Numbered from the stretch's first letter, positions 12,791-20,374 are shown. The stretch: 21,928 bases of DNA from Corynebacterium sp. (GCF_030530965.1 NZ_JAUMTY010000036.1:1-21928), one strand, 5' to 3'. Made by a program: numbers and translations. Notes: generated by a model not told the origin, from the sequence alone.

Positions 12791-13828
12791 CTAAAACACT
12801 TCGATCCGCGCGCCGAGATTCTCCGCCTGCTTAAGCTGGTCCACCCAACCAGCATCACCGGGGTGCAGCCGCAAAACCGGACGCTTCCCCGTGCGCGCTT
12901 CGTACCGAATGCGTGACCGGTGCCCAGCGTCGGCAAGTTCCGCGACGGTGGGTGGCGTCGCCCTCAAACTCTCGCGGGCCTCGTCCAACATGGTTTGGAC
13001 CTCCCCAATGGCACGGAGAACCTCCTCCACATTGTTCTCGCACATGGCCTCGGTCAGTCCGGGATCAGAACCGGCGACGCGCGTTCCATCACGGAAAGAG
13101 CCTGCAGCCAGGGACAATGCCAATGCGCCCCCATTGTCGCCAGCCACTGCTAGAGCGTCAGCCAACACGTGCGGCAAATGTGAGATCCGAGCAACGGCCG
13201 CGTCGTGGGACTGTGCCCGCGCCGGGACGACCTCGGCTCCGACGTCGTAGGCGAGGTTCACCACGCTCATCCATTCGCGCAGCCACAGGCCACCGTCGTT
13301 GTCGTCCGTGGGCGCGTTGTCGAACGTAACGACCCACGGTGCGCCGGTAAACAAACCGGTCTGAGACGCGTCCCACCCGTTGTGGCTGGTGCCGGACATG
13401 GGGTGCCCGCCGACAAAACGGTCATGCATTCCGCGCGCGCGAACCTCCCGTATGACAGCCTGCTTCACACTCACGACGTCGGTAATCCCGCAGGTGGGGG
13501 CGTGTTGCGCGATGCAGTCGAGCATGGTCCCCACGGCGCTCATCGGCGTGGCGATCACTACAAGAGCGTCCTCATCTTCGGCCCGTTCGAGGACAGCAGC
13601 GCAATTATTCGACGCGTCGAAACCGTCGTCGATAATTTTTGTCACTGTGGATTGTGTGCGGTCCCATCCGAAAACTCGCCGCCCGCGAGCCTGCACGTCG
13701 CGCAAGATTGAGCCACCAATGAGCCCCAGTCCGAGGATGCACACGGGTCGGTCCTCGTGGAGAATGTGGTGCTTGCCGGGGGTTGTGGCTGGGTCGGGAT
13801 AGACGCCGGAGGGTGTGGAGGTGCTCAT
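12791..13828 (-). CDS. tyrA: Prephenate/arogenate dehydrogenase
   Basis: A 345-aa TyrA that oxidatively decarboxylates prephenate or arogenate for tyrosine synthesis. The Rossmann motif G-L-G-L-I-G-G-S is at 33-40 and 'WDRTQS' follows strand two. The 'GGHPMSGTSHNGW' segment carries the catalytic-region His and Ser. The helical C-terminal dimerisation domain contains 'LPHVLADALA' and 'GSFRDGTRVAGSDPGLTEAM'. Coryneform bacteria are known to make tyrosine mainly through arogenate, so arogenate dehydrogenase is likely. No ACT domain follows, though the tail after residue 315 (about 30 aa) is not part of the core fold. The first 25 residues are a variable polar tail. No ribosome site precedes the ATG. 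Divergent from the TadA-partner gene, with 38 bases between starts. Confidence 0.9.
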   Translation of the reverse strand: MSTSTPSGVYPDPATTPGKHHILHEDRPVCILGLGLIGGSILRDVQARGRRVFGWDRTQSTVTKIIDDGFDASNNCAAVLERAEDEDALVVIATPMSAVGTMLDCIAQHAPTCGITDVVSVKQAVIREVRARGMHDRFVGGHPMSGTSHNGWDASQTGLFTGAPWVVTFDNAPTDDNDGGLWLREWMSVVNLAYDVGAEVVPARAQSHDAAVARISHLPHVLADALAVAGDNGGALALSLAAGSFRDGTRVAGSDPGLTEAMCENNVEEVLRAIGEVQTMLDEARESLRATPPTVAELADAGHRSRIRYEARTGKRPVLRLHPGDAGWVDQLKQAENLGARIEVF

Positions 13829-13830
13829 TC

Positions 13831-13860
13831 TGACAAGTGTGGCACAGTCCGACTACGGTT
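13831..13860 (+). promoter_or_regulatory. Predicted leaderless promoter of the TadA-associated gene
   Basis: CTGACA (13831-13836), 18 bases, then TACGGT (13855-13860) ending six bases before the ATG at 13867. There is no ribosome site, so the mRNA probably begins at or beside the start codon. The same bases must also hold the tyrA promoter on the other strand. Confidence 0.5.
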
Positions 13861-13866
13861 ATCTAT

Positions 13867-14379
13867 ATGAATGCGGGTGTGAACGACGACGGCCAGACTC
13901 CAACTTTTGCCGTTGCACTGACAAGTCAAGATGGGCAGTGGATGGGCCGGATCCTCCCTGAACGAGCCACGTGGGACCTTGATGCGGCCACGCGGGCTGT
14001 GCGCGATTTGCGCTCCGAAGGGCCAAGTTTTGGCATGGTATGCGTGGACGATGACTGGTTTGTCCTCATCCGTCCGACGCCACGGGGGACACAGCTTTTA
14101 CTTTCCGACGCCACCGCTGCGGTTGTAGACGATTACGCCGCGGAAGTATTGGATGAGCTGGACGTTGACGTCCCCGATATGGATCCTGATGAGCGGGCCG
14201 ATGCTGAACCGTGGCCGGAAGGGGACCTGGAGATTCTCGAGGACCTCGGTGTACCGAGCGACGTGCTCGCTGTGATCTGCGATGACGATGAGTTGTGGGC
14301 ATCGGAGCAGCTTCTCCGGATTGCGGAGGAAATCAATGCGGATGAGGAGCTTGCCGACGTAGCGCAGCTCGATTATTAG
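13867..14379 (+). CDS. tRNA adenosine deaminase-associated protein
   Basis: A 170-aa acidic protein of the actinobacterial family usually encoded directly before tadA. Its biochemical role is not established to my knowledge. The N-terminal half (to about residue 85) looks like an alpha/beta domain with 'FAVALTSQDGQW', 'TWDLDAATRAVRDL' and 'FVLIRPTPRGTQLLLSDATAA'. The second half is strongly Asp/Glu-rich ('DELDVDVPDMDPDERAD', then 'GVPSDVLAVICDDDELW') and ends in helices. The start at 13867 was chosen because a -10-like element ends six bases before it. The longer reading from 13837 would overlap that promoter. It is followed after 20 bases by tadA, with an 11-bp tandem duplication over the junction. 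Confidence 0.85.
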   Translation: MNAGVNDDGQTPTFAVALTSQDGQWMGRILPERATWDLDAATRAVRDLRSEGPSFGMVCVDDDWFVLIRPTPRGTQLLLSDATAAVVDDYAAEVLDELDVDVPDMDPDERADAEPWPEGDLEILEDLGVPSDVLAVICDDDELWASEQLLRIAEEINADEELADVAQLDY

Positions 14380-14393
14380 GTCATTATTAGGTC
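14372..14393 (+). repeat. Perfect 11-bp tandem duplication between the TadA-partner gene and tadA
   Basis: ATTATTAGGTC occurs twice head to tail (14372-14382, 14383-14393). The first copy contains the stop codon of the upstream gene; the second supplies the AGG that is the best available ribosome site for tadA. Confidence 0.9.
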
Positions 14394-14399
14394 GCTGAC

Positions 14400-14891
14400 G
14401 TGATTGGTACTGGGCTGCCGCGGCCTGTTCCCGAGCAACAGGCGGAACGCTGGATGCGAATGGCGTTAGACGTGGCCAAACAGACGCCGCCGGGCGACGT
14501 CCCGGTGGGTGCCGTGGTGGTTGACGCGTCGGGCCATGTTGTGGGGGAGGGGTGTAATGAGCGTGAATCCACGGGGGATCCGACGGCCCACGCGGAGGTC
14601 ATCGCTCTGCGCAGGGCTGCTCGAAAAGTTGGCGACGGTTGGCGCCTGGAAAACCACACTCTTGTGGTGACCCTAGAGCCGTGCGTGATGTGTGCGGGCG
14701 CTGCGGTGACCTCCCGCATCGGGGGCATTATTTTCGGTGCGTATGAGCCGAAAACGGGGGCGTGTGGTTCGGTGATCGATGTCGTGCGTGATCCGGCGTG
14801 GCCCTTTCCGACTGTCGACGTCAGAGGCGGTGTGCTGGAGCGAGAATGCCAGGGGCTTGTGGAGGAGTTTTTTGCTCGGCGTCGGAAGTGA
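14400..14891 (+). CDS. tadA: tRNA(adenine-34) deaminase
   Basis: A 163-aa zinc-dependent deaminase that converts A34 of tRNA-Arg(ACG) to inosine, so that CGU, CGC and CGA are read. The substrate tRNA is in this window at 7318-7390. The zinc site is complete: H64 and the proton-shuttle E66 in 'HAEV', and C95 and C98 in 'PCVMC'. The length is normal. A GTG start at 14400 is chosen; the ribosome site is only AGG eight bases upstream. A later Met at residue 19 or 21 is possible but would cut off family-like sequence. It follows its partner gene by 20 bases and is likely co-transcribed. A GGAGCGCTCC palindrome at 14951-14960 lies downstream, but no clear terminator was seen. Confidence 0.93.
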   Translation: MIGTGLPRPVPEQQAERWMRMALDVAKQTPPGDVPVGAVVVDASGHVVGEGCNERESTGDPTAHAEVIALRRAARKVGDGWRLENHTLVVTLEPCVMCAGAAVTSRIGGIIFGAYEPKTGACGSVIDVVRDPAWPFPTVDVRGGVLERECQGLVEEFFARRRK

Positions 14892-15074
14892 ACTGCTTTG
14901 TAGTGAGGAAGCTGTCTGGTGGCCTAGCTGTGGTGTGGTGCAGTCGTAATGGAGCGCTCCTTTAGGAAACCTCCCAAAAAATTTGCCTAAAACGCATAAA
15001 AGGGATGCATTGCAACGCGAATATCGCTACGGTCGGTATCACAGGTTTTATCTACTACGAAATGAGGTTTAACG

Positions 15075-15236
15075 ATGGATCTTGACAACCTAAAGGACAA
15101 GGCCAAGGACGCTATTTCCGACAACCGCGACAAGGTTGAGGAGAAGGCTAACGACGTTGCTGACAGCAAGTTGGGCGACAAGGCCGATAAGGCGAAAGAA
15201 GGGGTCAAGAAGGGCCTCGATTCTCTCGACAAGTAA
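15075..15236 (+). CDS. 53-aa charged helical protein, antitoxin-like
   Basis: A small ORF read from an ATG with GAGG about seven bases upstream, ending in TAA. It is almost wholly Lys, Asp, Glu and Ala with regular spacing (for example 'KDKAKDAI', 'DKADKAKEGVKKGL'), so it should be a single amphipathic helix or helix pair with near-balanced charge. This resembles the small MT0933-type antitoxin family of actinobacteria and also CsbD-like stress proteins. I lean to the former on the 'DKADKAKE' pattern, with low certainty. No toxin-like ORF is adjacent. It sits between tadA and tRNA-Ser(CGA) in its own short unit. Confidence 0.7.
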   Translation: MDLDNLKDKAKDAISDNRDKVEEKANDVADSKLGDKADKAKEGVKKGLDSLDK

Positions 15237-15344
15237 TTATTAATGCGGGATTGCCGTTATTGCGTAACGACGTTGGTTTCCTGTGTGAGCAGGGAAAACG
15301 TGCGTGATTTTGGCTGCTTGGAGTCCTAGGCTAACCTAGTTCGC

Positions 15345-15432
15345 GGTGGCGTGTCCGAGCGGCCGAAGGTGCGGCACTCGAAATGCCGTGTGCGGTAACC
15401 CCGTACCGAGGGTTCAAATCCCTCCGCCACCG
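15345..15432 (+). tRNA. tRNA-Ser (anticodon CGA)
   Basis: An 88-base class II tRNA. Acceptor GGTGGCG (15345-15351) pairs with CGCCACC (15425-15431), discriminator G15432. The anticodon stem GGCA/TGCC encloses CTCGAAA with CGA at 15379-15381, which decodes UCG. The variable arm is long and the T-loop is GTTCAAAT. CCA is not encoded. TAGGCT at 15327-15332 is a plausible -10. Confidence 0.96.
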
Positions 15433-15440
15433 CATTATGT

Positions 15441-15470
15441 AACCCCCAGCGGTATCAACCGTTGGGGGTT
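15441..15470 (+). terminator. Terminator of tRNA-Ser(CGA)
   Basis: AACCCCCAGCGG (15441-15452) and CCGTTGGGGGTT (15459-15470) form a 12-bp stem with one G-U pair and a 6-base loop, eight bases after the tRNA. Confidence 0.9.
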
Positions 15471-15518
15471 TACGCATGTCTGCTTCTGTGGTGGGGAGCG
15501 GGATAGGTAGTAAAAGTC

Positions 15519-15789
15519 GGGTTATACGACAAAAGTGTGTCCACGTGCCGGAAAACTGCGGGTGGATATAGGGGTCGGTTGTGAAAACTGCGTGGGGATA
15601 TGGGCGAAAAATGGCCGAAAATTGACCATATAACCCCATACTTTTATTTGGTCCGCGTATTCCCCCGCACTTTTGAGCTCTAGGTGTAGTTTCCTGCGGT
15701 TTTTCCGTCTACCGGCTCCTTGTTTCGTGCGTCGGCGCTTCGCGCCCCAGGAATTGGGTTCTTCCTGGGGTTATACGACAAAAAGTGCG
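15519..15789 (+). repeat. Repeat- and hairpin-rich non-coding stretch
   Basis: The motif GGGTTATACGACAAAAGTG occurs at 15519-15537 and again, with one extra A, at 15768-15787, so the two copies bracket about 230 bases. Inside are two imperfect 24-base copies starting GAAAACTGCG (15551 and 15583, 32 bases apart). A paired segment joins 15594-15602 and 15627-15636. Two neighbouring hairpins lie at 15734-15746 (GGCGC/GCGCC) and 15745-15770 (CCCCAGGAA/TTCCTGGGG). No credible ORF runs through it. It might be a small non-autonomous element or a structured RNA. The remainder up to 16071 has no recognisable feature besides the promoter region of the next gene. Confidence 0.6.
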
Positions 15790-16071
15790 CTTCTCTGCTG
15801 TGTGCGCTGCGTTTCTTAAGGTCAGGGGGCGTCGCAACACGTATCTGCAGGGGAGGGTAAGTGCTGCATGTTGCTTCGTTTTTCCGAACTTTTCAGCAAG
15901 TTCGCTGGGTCATCGTCGGCAACGTGAATTATCGGCGAAGAAAACAAGCCGAAGAAACAAATCGTCTTGCGATGGATTTATATGCGTGGATCGCGGGTCT
16001 CTGAAGTATTTAGAAGATTAAGGATCCAAGCTAAACTTGCATCCACTAAGTTGTGAACTTGAGAGGACACC

Positions 16072-17193
16072 ATGCCATACGGAGATGGAAGCCGGACGAT
16101 CTCGGCAAATGTTGACAGCATTGCTTCTTCAACGAGGAGTACGGCGCGGGCAGCATGGGCTGGCGTGATGCTCCTGGGAGCGAGGCTCGCACAAGCCCAG
16201 AGGCACCATAAGGAGTCGATAGAAGAGCTACACCATATTCAGGATCAAATTGACCGTGGGCAGAGGCTTGCCGATCAGCGAAGTGCACAGCTCATAGCGA
16301 CAATAGAAAAGGGCGGGGATAACCAAGGGCACAGAGATTATTCGATCTGGGTGGGGAGCACACCAGAGGGAAACCTTTTTGAGTACACATATCGCCCTGA
16401 AGCCGAGAAGCGCATTCGTTTTATAGCTGCACTCAACGAGTATTGGCAGCGGGAAATAAGTATTGCTTTCTCCACCGTTGTTAATCGGCTCACTCAAGCG
16501 GAACAAGATCTCCTACTTAAGGGTAAAGCGATCTATCGCGATAACGAGGAACTTCCTCTCCCGGCGCCTCCTCATCAAGGCGATAAGAGCACTGCAAAAA
16601 CAGTGCTAATAGCGGTTTTATATTTTACCTTATTTCTCATAAGCTTTTTCATCCTCATTACCGCCGGTGTCTTTCTAGTTTCTCTGGCTTTTTATGTCGG
16701 GGGAGGAGTTTCTTCAGGTGAGGAATCCGGAGTAGAGACAGCGAGTAAAGTTACTTTAATACTCTGTCTAATTCTTGCAGTGGCGGTATGTCTCTTCGTG
16801 CATTGGCGTTTAAAAAAGCGGCAAGAGAGAAAATTACAGGAGTATTACAACCTCCGAGACCAAGAGTTGGCCAGACGTAAGCACATCTACGACTTAAATG
16901 TGGCGAAGTTTGAGGAATTGGAGGACCAAGTGAGTCGCGAACTTGGATTCGATATATCCGAGATGAACGAGGTCAAGGCAGGCTGGAATTCAAATTCCGC
17001 AGTTTCTCGTGCATATTCAGTAGCTGAATTTATGGAGAATGTCCATGTCACCCTCCCTCTGACTCGTCAATGGCCTCCGCTCCCTGACAAGCCGATTGTT
17101 GCTGATTTTTCACAAACTAAGCTCGCTAGGGCCAACGAAAATATTAAAAGCTCCGTTGATGGATTCGATTGGCGTCCCCTGCAAGATCTTTAA
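16072..17193 (+). CDS. Two-helix membrane protein of unknown function, 373 aa
   Basis: I do not recognise this gene. Residues 1-40 are polar to weakly hydrophobic; 41-80 are a probable coiled coil rich in Gln, His and Glu. Residues 81-170 are a soluble domain containing 'DYSIWVGSTPEGNLFEYTY' and a Pro-rich end. Two transmembrane helices lie at about 177-208 and 226-246, joined by a short Gly/Ser/Glu loop. Residues 247-292 are strongly charged and probably coiled coil, followed by a soluble C-terminal region to 373. With no signal peptide and both long parts on the same side of a hairpin of helices, both are likely cytoplasmic. AGAGGA lies five bases before the ATG. Codon choice is AT-richer than in the genes up to tadA, which suggests a later arrival. 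It is 61 bases ahead of the MFS gene. Confidence 0.8.
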   Translation: MPYGDGSRTISANVDSIASSTRSTARAAWAGVMLLGARLAQAQRHHKESIEELHHIQDQIDRGQRLADQRSAQLIATIEKGGDNQGHRDYSIWVGSTPEGNLFEYTYRPEAEKRIRFIAALNEYWQREISIAFSTVVNRLTQAEQDLLLKGKAIYRDNEELPLPAPPHQGDKSTAKTVLIAVLYFTLFLISFFILITAGVFLVSLAFYVGGGVSSGEESGVETASKVTLILCLILAVAVCLFVHWRLKKRQERKLQEYYNLRDQELARRKHIYDLNVAKFEELEDQVSRELGFDISEMNEVKAGWNSNSAVSRAYSVAEFMENVHVTLPLTRQWPPLPDKPIVADFSQTKLARANENIKSSVDGFDWRPLQDL

Positions 17194-17204
17194 TTATCGC
17201 CTAG

Positions 17205-17232
17205 TTGTCAACCATTCGCGGTCTTTTAATCA
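17205..17232 (+). promoter_or_regulatory. Candidate promoter of the MFS gene
   Basis: TTGTCA (17205-17210), 16 bases, then TAATCA (17227-17232), 22 bases before the chosen ATG. If used, the exporter is transcribed apart from the 373-aa gene. Confidence 0.35.
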
Positions 17233-17254
17233 TCATCTCACAATATGGGGTTTT

Positions 17255-18787
17255 ATGGTTCAGCAGAGTCAGCGTTCGAGCAGCGTAGTGTTCATCGTCA
17301 TCGGTTTGTCCCTAGCGATGTTTATGTTTTCGGTTAACCAGACGATGCTGAGCGTTGCGCTCCCAACGATCGTTGGAAGTCTGCACGGCGGCGACCATAT
17401 TCTCTGGATATCGACCTCATACATGCTCGCATCGACGATTTTTCTCCCCATGTACGGAAAACTGGGTGACCGATACGGACTAAAGAAACTGTTTCTTTTT
17501 GCACTGATCGTTTTTATCATTTCATGCGTATATGGGACGTTCGTTAACTCCATGCCGGCGCTAGTTATCACCCGCTTTATTCAAGGTATGGGTGGCGGAG
17601 GCTTAGTTGTTCTTTCCCAAGCTCTCTTAGCTGCCGCTGTTCCTCGCCGCGAGCGTGGAAAATACATGGGTTTCATCGGTAGCGTATTCGTGATTTCTAC
17701 CGTCGCCGGTCCCGTCTTGGGCGGATTAATCACCGAATATTGGAATTGGCGATGGACCTTCGGCGTCAACGTTCCCTTCGGAATCGCGTCCCTCTTTTTG
17801 TGTCTCAAGTTTTTACGGGAGCCGGAGCCAGAAAAACAGTCATCCCGTATCGACGTGGCTGGGATGGTTCTTATCGGCGCCGTGTCTACGTTCCTTGTCC
17901 TGTGTACAGCCTGGGCCGGTCATGGAGGCTGGGGGCAACCTAAAGTTCTGCTTTGCATGGTTGGCGCCGTGGTGTGCGTCGTCGCATGTATGTGGGTAGA
18001 AAAGAACGCGGGCGACCCTGTCCTTCCCCCATATATTCTCACTAACCGAAACTTTTTCCTCGCCACGCTTATCGGCATGCTGCTTGCTCTGGGGACATTC
18101 GGCGTCACAACCTATATGCCGGCCTATATACAGATTGTTGAAGGAATTGACGCTGTTACCGCTGGTTTCGTTCTTCTTCCGATGACGGCGTTGATGTTTG
18201 CTTTTTCTCTTATTTCGGGATTCATGGTCAGCAAGACCGAAAAGTATAGGGCTTTATTGGTCACGAGTGGCGCGTTCTGCGTCGCAGGATTTCTCGCGCT
18301 AAGTGCACTCCACACCGGCTCCGGTGTCTATGTCCTCATCGCTGTCTTATGTGTCCTGGGCGTCGGTTTCGGTCTTGGAACCCAACTTTCTGTTTTAGTA
18401 GTTCAAAACTCTTTTTCGACGAAGGTGATGGGCACGGCAACAGCGTCGAATAGTTTATTCAGAGATTTAGCGGGCACATTGGGAATGTCTGTCGTCGGTG
18501 CCTTTTTCGCCTCCCGTGCCAGCGCCCGTTTTGCCGACACCGGCACTGGTGTGTCATTCGCATCGCTGACTCCGGAGTCAATGAAACAGCTGCACGAGCC
18601 TGTCCATAGCATCATCGCTCAGGCCTATCACGATGCATTAATCCCTGTCTTGGGGACCTTTGTTCCCTTAATGATTGCGGTCGTTGTTGCTGCAATCTTC
18701 GTCCGGGATGACCGTTTGCGGGATACCGGGCACAGTGACCCGAGTGAGATTAACGACCCGAGCGAAATTGTGGATACCGGCCTGTAG
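17255..18787 (+). CDS. DHA2-type MFS exporter (14 helices)
   Basis: A 510-aa inner-membrane transporter of the major facilitator superfamily, with the EmrB/QacA layout of 14 predicted helices. Motif A is G-K-L-G-D-R-Y-G-L-K-K-L at 68-79, motif B is around 'ITRFIQGMGGGG' (105-116) and motif C is 'GPVLGGLI' (152-159). The TM1 signature ends in 'VALPTIV' (34-40), but the usual acidic residue before it is Asn28. The ATG at 17255 is chosen because the transmembrane core begins shortly after it. The longer reading from 17096 overlaps the end of the previous gene and adds non-family residues. The ribosome site is weak (GGGG four bases upstream). The neighbours, an acyltransferase and a glycosyltransferase, suggest lipid or glycolipid export rather than simple drug efflux; that is inference. 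Confidence 0.88.
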   Translation: MVQQSQRSSSVVFIVIGLSLAMFMFSVNQTMLSVALPTIVGSLHGGDHILWISTSYMLASTIFLPMYGKLGDRYGLKKLFLFALIVFIISCVYGTFVNSMPALVITRFIQGMGGGGLVVLSQALLAAAVPRRERGKYMGFIGSVFVISTVAGPVLGGLITEYWNWRWTFGVNVPFGIASLFLCLKFLREPEPEKQSSRIDVAGMVLIGAVSTFLVLCTAWAGHGGWGQPKVLLCMVGAVVCVVACMWVEKNAGDPVLPPYILTNRNFFLATLIGMLLALGTFGVTTYMPAYIQIVEGIDAVTAGFVLLPMTALMFAFSLISGFMVSKTEKYRALLVTSGAFCVAGFLALSALHTGSGVYVLIAVLCVLGVGFGLGTQLSVLVVQNSFSTKVMGTATASNSLFRDLAGTLGMSVVGAFFASRASARFADTGTGVSFASLTPESMKQLHEPVHSIIAQAYHDALIPVLGTFVPLMIAVVVAAIFVRDDRLRDTGHSDPSEINDPSEIVDTGL

Positions 18788-18838
18788 CCACCGGCTACGA
18801 CCGCTTCCATCGCAACCCCGTAGCGCTCGATCGGGAAA

Positions 18839-18870
18839 TATAGAACAATTTGGGTAGACCTAAACCCAAA
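18839..18870 (+). promoter_or_regulatory. Candidate -10 and operator dyad ahead of the PapA-type gene
   Basis: TATAGA (18839-18844) is a plausible -10. TTTGGGT (18849-18855) and ACCCAAA (18864-18870) form a perfect 7-bp dyad with an 8-base spacer at the expected transcription start, and the right arm runs into the AAAGGAG ribosome site. A repressor bound here, or the RNA hairpin itself, could block expression. Confidence 0.45.
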
Positions 18871-18886
18871 GGAGAGCTGACAAAGT

Positions 18887-20374
18887 ATGAAAGCAATCGA
18901 AAGTAGCGAGTGGGTTATCGACGGCGCACTGACGGTATGGGAACCGTCCGATCGGATGGCTGAGGCTCCCACGCACACACCAACGGATCCCACGCCTCCG
19001 TCGTTCTTGCAGAAGGACCACATCCGAGGAGTCCTCACTCAACGACAGGCGGGCAACACCCATCGCGCCTACACCTGTGCGGTGGCCACCCTTCCCGGAC
19101 CGCTGAATACGGACGCAATGACCAAGGCAGTGAACAACTTTGTGCGCTCGCATGAGGGCTTGCGGAGTACCTTCGTTGTCAATACCGATATCGCAAGCGC
19201 ACAGGGTGCGAATGGTGATGCCGCAGATGCCGCCGCAGCCAAAGCTAGTGGTGGGCAGCCTGAATTCGGTGGCGCGTCAGTAGAGCGGAAGACGGTCCCC
19301 GCGTCCGTCATCGATCTTGTTCCTCGCGTCCTTGCTGAGGCACCTGATGATGCTGGCGAAACGACCGCGAACGATATTCTGAATGATTATTTACCAACGC
19401 ACGCGGTATTCGATCACTTTCCCGGTTTTGTTATCGGTGCTGTCGATAAGGGTAAGTACTGCGAGGTTTTTTATGCAGTAGACCATGCCTTCGGTGATGG
19501 ATTGTCTTTGTGCGTGGGCATTCTTGAATTAATGGCGCGGTACACCGGTACTCCGGCGCCCGGTTTAGTGGAAGATACTCACCCAAGCTTTGTGGAATAT
19601 ACCCGCGAAGAATATCAACGAGCTGCCGCGGTCACCCCTGATTCGCCAGGGGTCAAGCTCATGCAGGAGTTCGTCCAGGCCACGGGTGGTGCCCCCCGAT
19701 TCCCCTTGCCCACCGGAATCGAAAACAATGAGCCCCAGCCTGTTAAAGAAACCCAAGCAGATTTCACCCTTGCCGACGCTAATGACGTGAAAGTTTTACG
19801 TTCATTAGCTCATGAAAAGGGAGTTAGCTTTAGTACCATCGTGTTCGCTTTATTGGCGCTGGCGGAACATAAGGCAGCGAAGACAAGTCGGTATTCAACC
19901 ATCGTGGTGAACAGCACGCGAGGAAAGAAATATGCGACCTCCCAGGGCTGGTTCTGCAACTTCAACCCACTGACATTTGATATCACGGGTGAAACCCTGG
20001 ACGATATTTTGCCTACCGTCGCCCAGGCGCAGCAGAAAATGCGCGAGGTCCTGTATGAACCTGTCCACGCGTCAATCATGCCGCTGCTAGCGGCTGGGGC
20101 AGTGGACGCGAGCATTTTCGATAGTCCGCAATTGGTTACCTATATGGACCTCAGCTGGTTCACGGAGCCACAGGGCTCGAACATCCGCCTGCTCACGGGG
20201 ACCGGGAAGACGAAGAACGCCAGCTTGTGGGTTTTCCGTAATCCGGATGGACTGCTCGTCGGAAGCCAGGCTCCGGACAATCCCGTTGCTGCGGAGTCTT
20301 TGCAGACGTTCTTCCACGCATTCCGCGACGCGGTTCGGGATGCGGTTCAGAACGCTGTTTCAGACCGACAGTAA
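18887..20374 (+). CDS. PapA-type condensation-domain acyltransferase
   Basis: A 495-aa enzyme of the condensation-domain superfamily. The catalytic motif HxxxDG is H200-AFGD-G205, with Asp199 in place of the first His of the usual HHxxxDG. The C-terminal lobe has 'TSQGWFCNFNPLTF' (351-364), like the 'GWF' segment of mycobacterial PapA1/2/3, and the N-terminus ('WEPS', then 'PPSFLQKDHIRG' at 37-48) also recalls them. Those enzymes transfer long acyl chains to trehalose-based lipids. An Ala/Gly-rich, low-complexity insert lies at about 104-130. The last 20 residues are an alternating 'DAV' helix. The ATG is 12 bases after GGAG, longer than usual. It follows the MFS gene by 99 bases and converges with the glycosyltransferase gene with 24 bases between. 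The acceptor is unknown; trehalose or a glycosylated lipid is likely. Confidence 0.82.
   Translation: MKAIESSEWVIDGALTVWEPSDRMAEAPTHTPTDPTPPSFLQKDHIRGVLTQRQAGNTHRAYTCAVATLPGPLNTDAMTKAVNNFVRSHEGLRSTFVVNTDIASAQGANGDAADAAAAKASGGQPEFGGASVERKTVPASVIDLVPRVLAEAPDDAGETTANDILNDYLPTHAVFDHFPGFVIGAVDKGKYCEVFYAVDHAFGDGLSLCVGILELMARYTGTPAPGLVEDTHPSFVEYTREEYQRAAAVTPDSPGVKLMQEFVQATGGAPRFPLPTGIENNEPQPVKETQADFTLADANDVKVLRSLAHEKGVSFSTIVFALLALAEHKAAKTSRYSTIVVNSTRGKKYATSQGWFCNFNPLTFDITGETLDDILPTVAQAQQKMREVLYEPVHASIMPLLAAGAVDASIFDSPQLVTYMDLSWFTEPQGSNIRLLTGTGKTKNASLWVFRNPDGLLVGSQAPDNPVAAESLQTFFHAFRDAVRDAVQNAVSDRQ

Noticed and set aside
15321..15339. DtxR-like box (TAGGCTAACCTA) ahead of tRNA-Ser(CGA)
   Set aside because: Only the right half fits the 19-bp palindromic consensus; the left half matches at three positions. 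The segment is better explained as the tRNA -10 region.
15331..15639. 102-aa minus-strand ORF containing 'RWRRDLNPRYGVTAHG'
   Set aside because: It is the antisense translation of tRNA-Ser(CGA), a well-known source of false protein annotations.
15785..16021. 78-aa plus-strand ORF starting at a GTG after the repeat region
   Set aside because: No ribosome site, irregular Cys/Arg-rich composition, and it begins inside the direct repeat copy.
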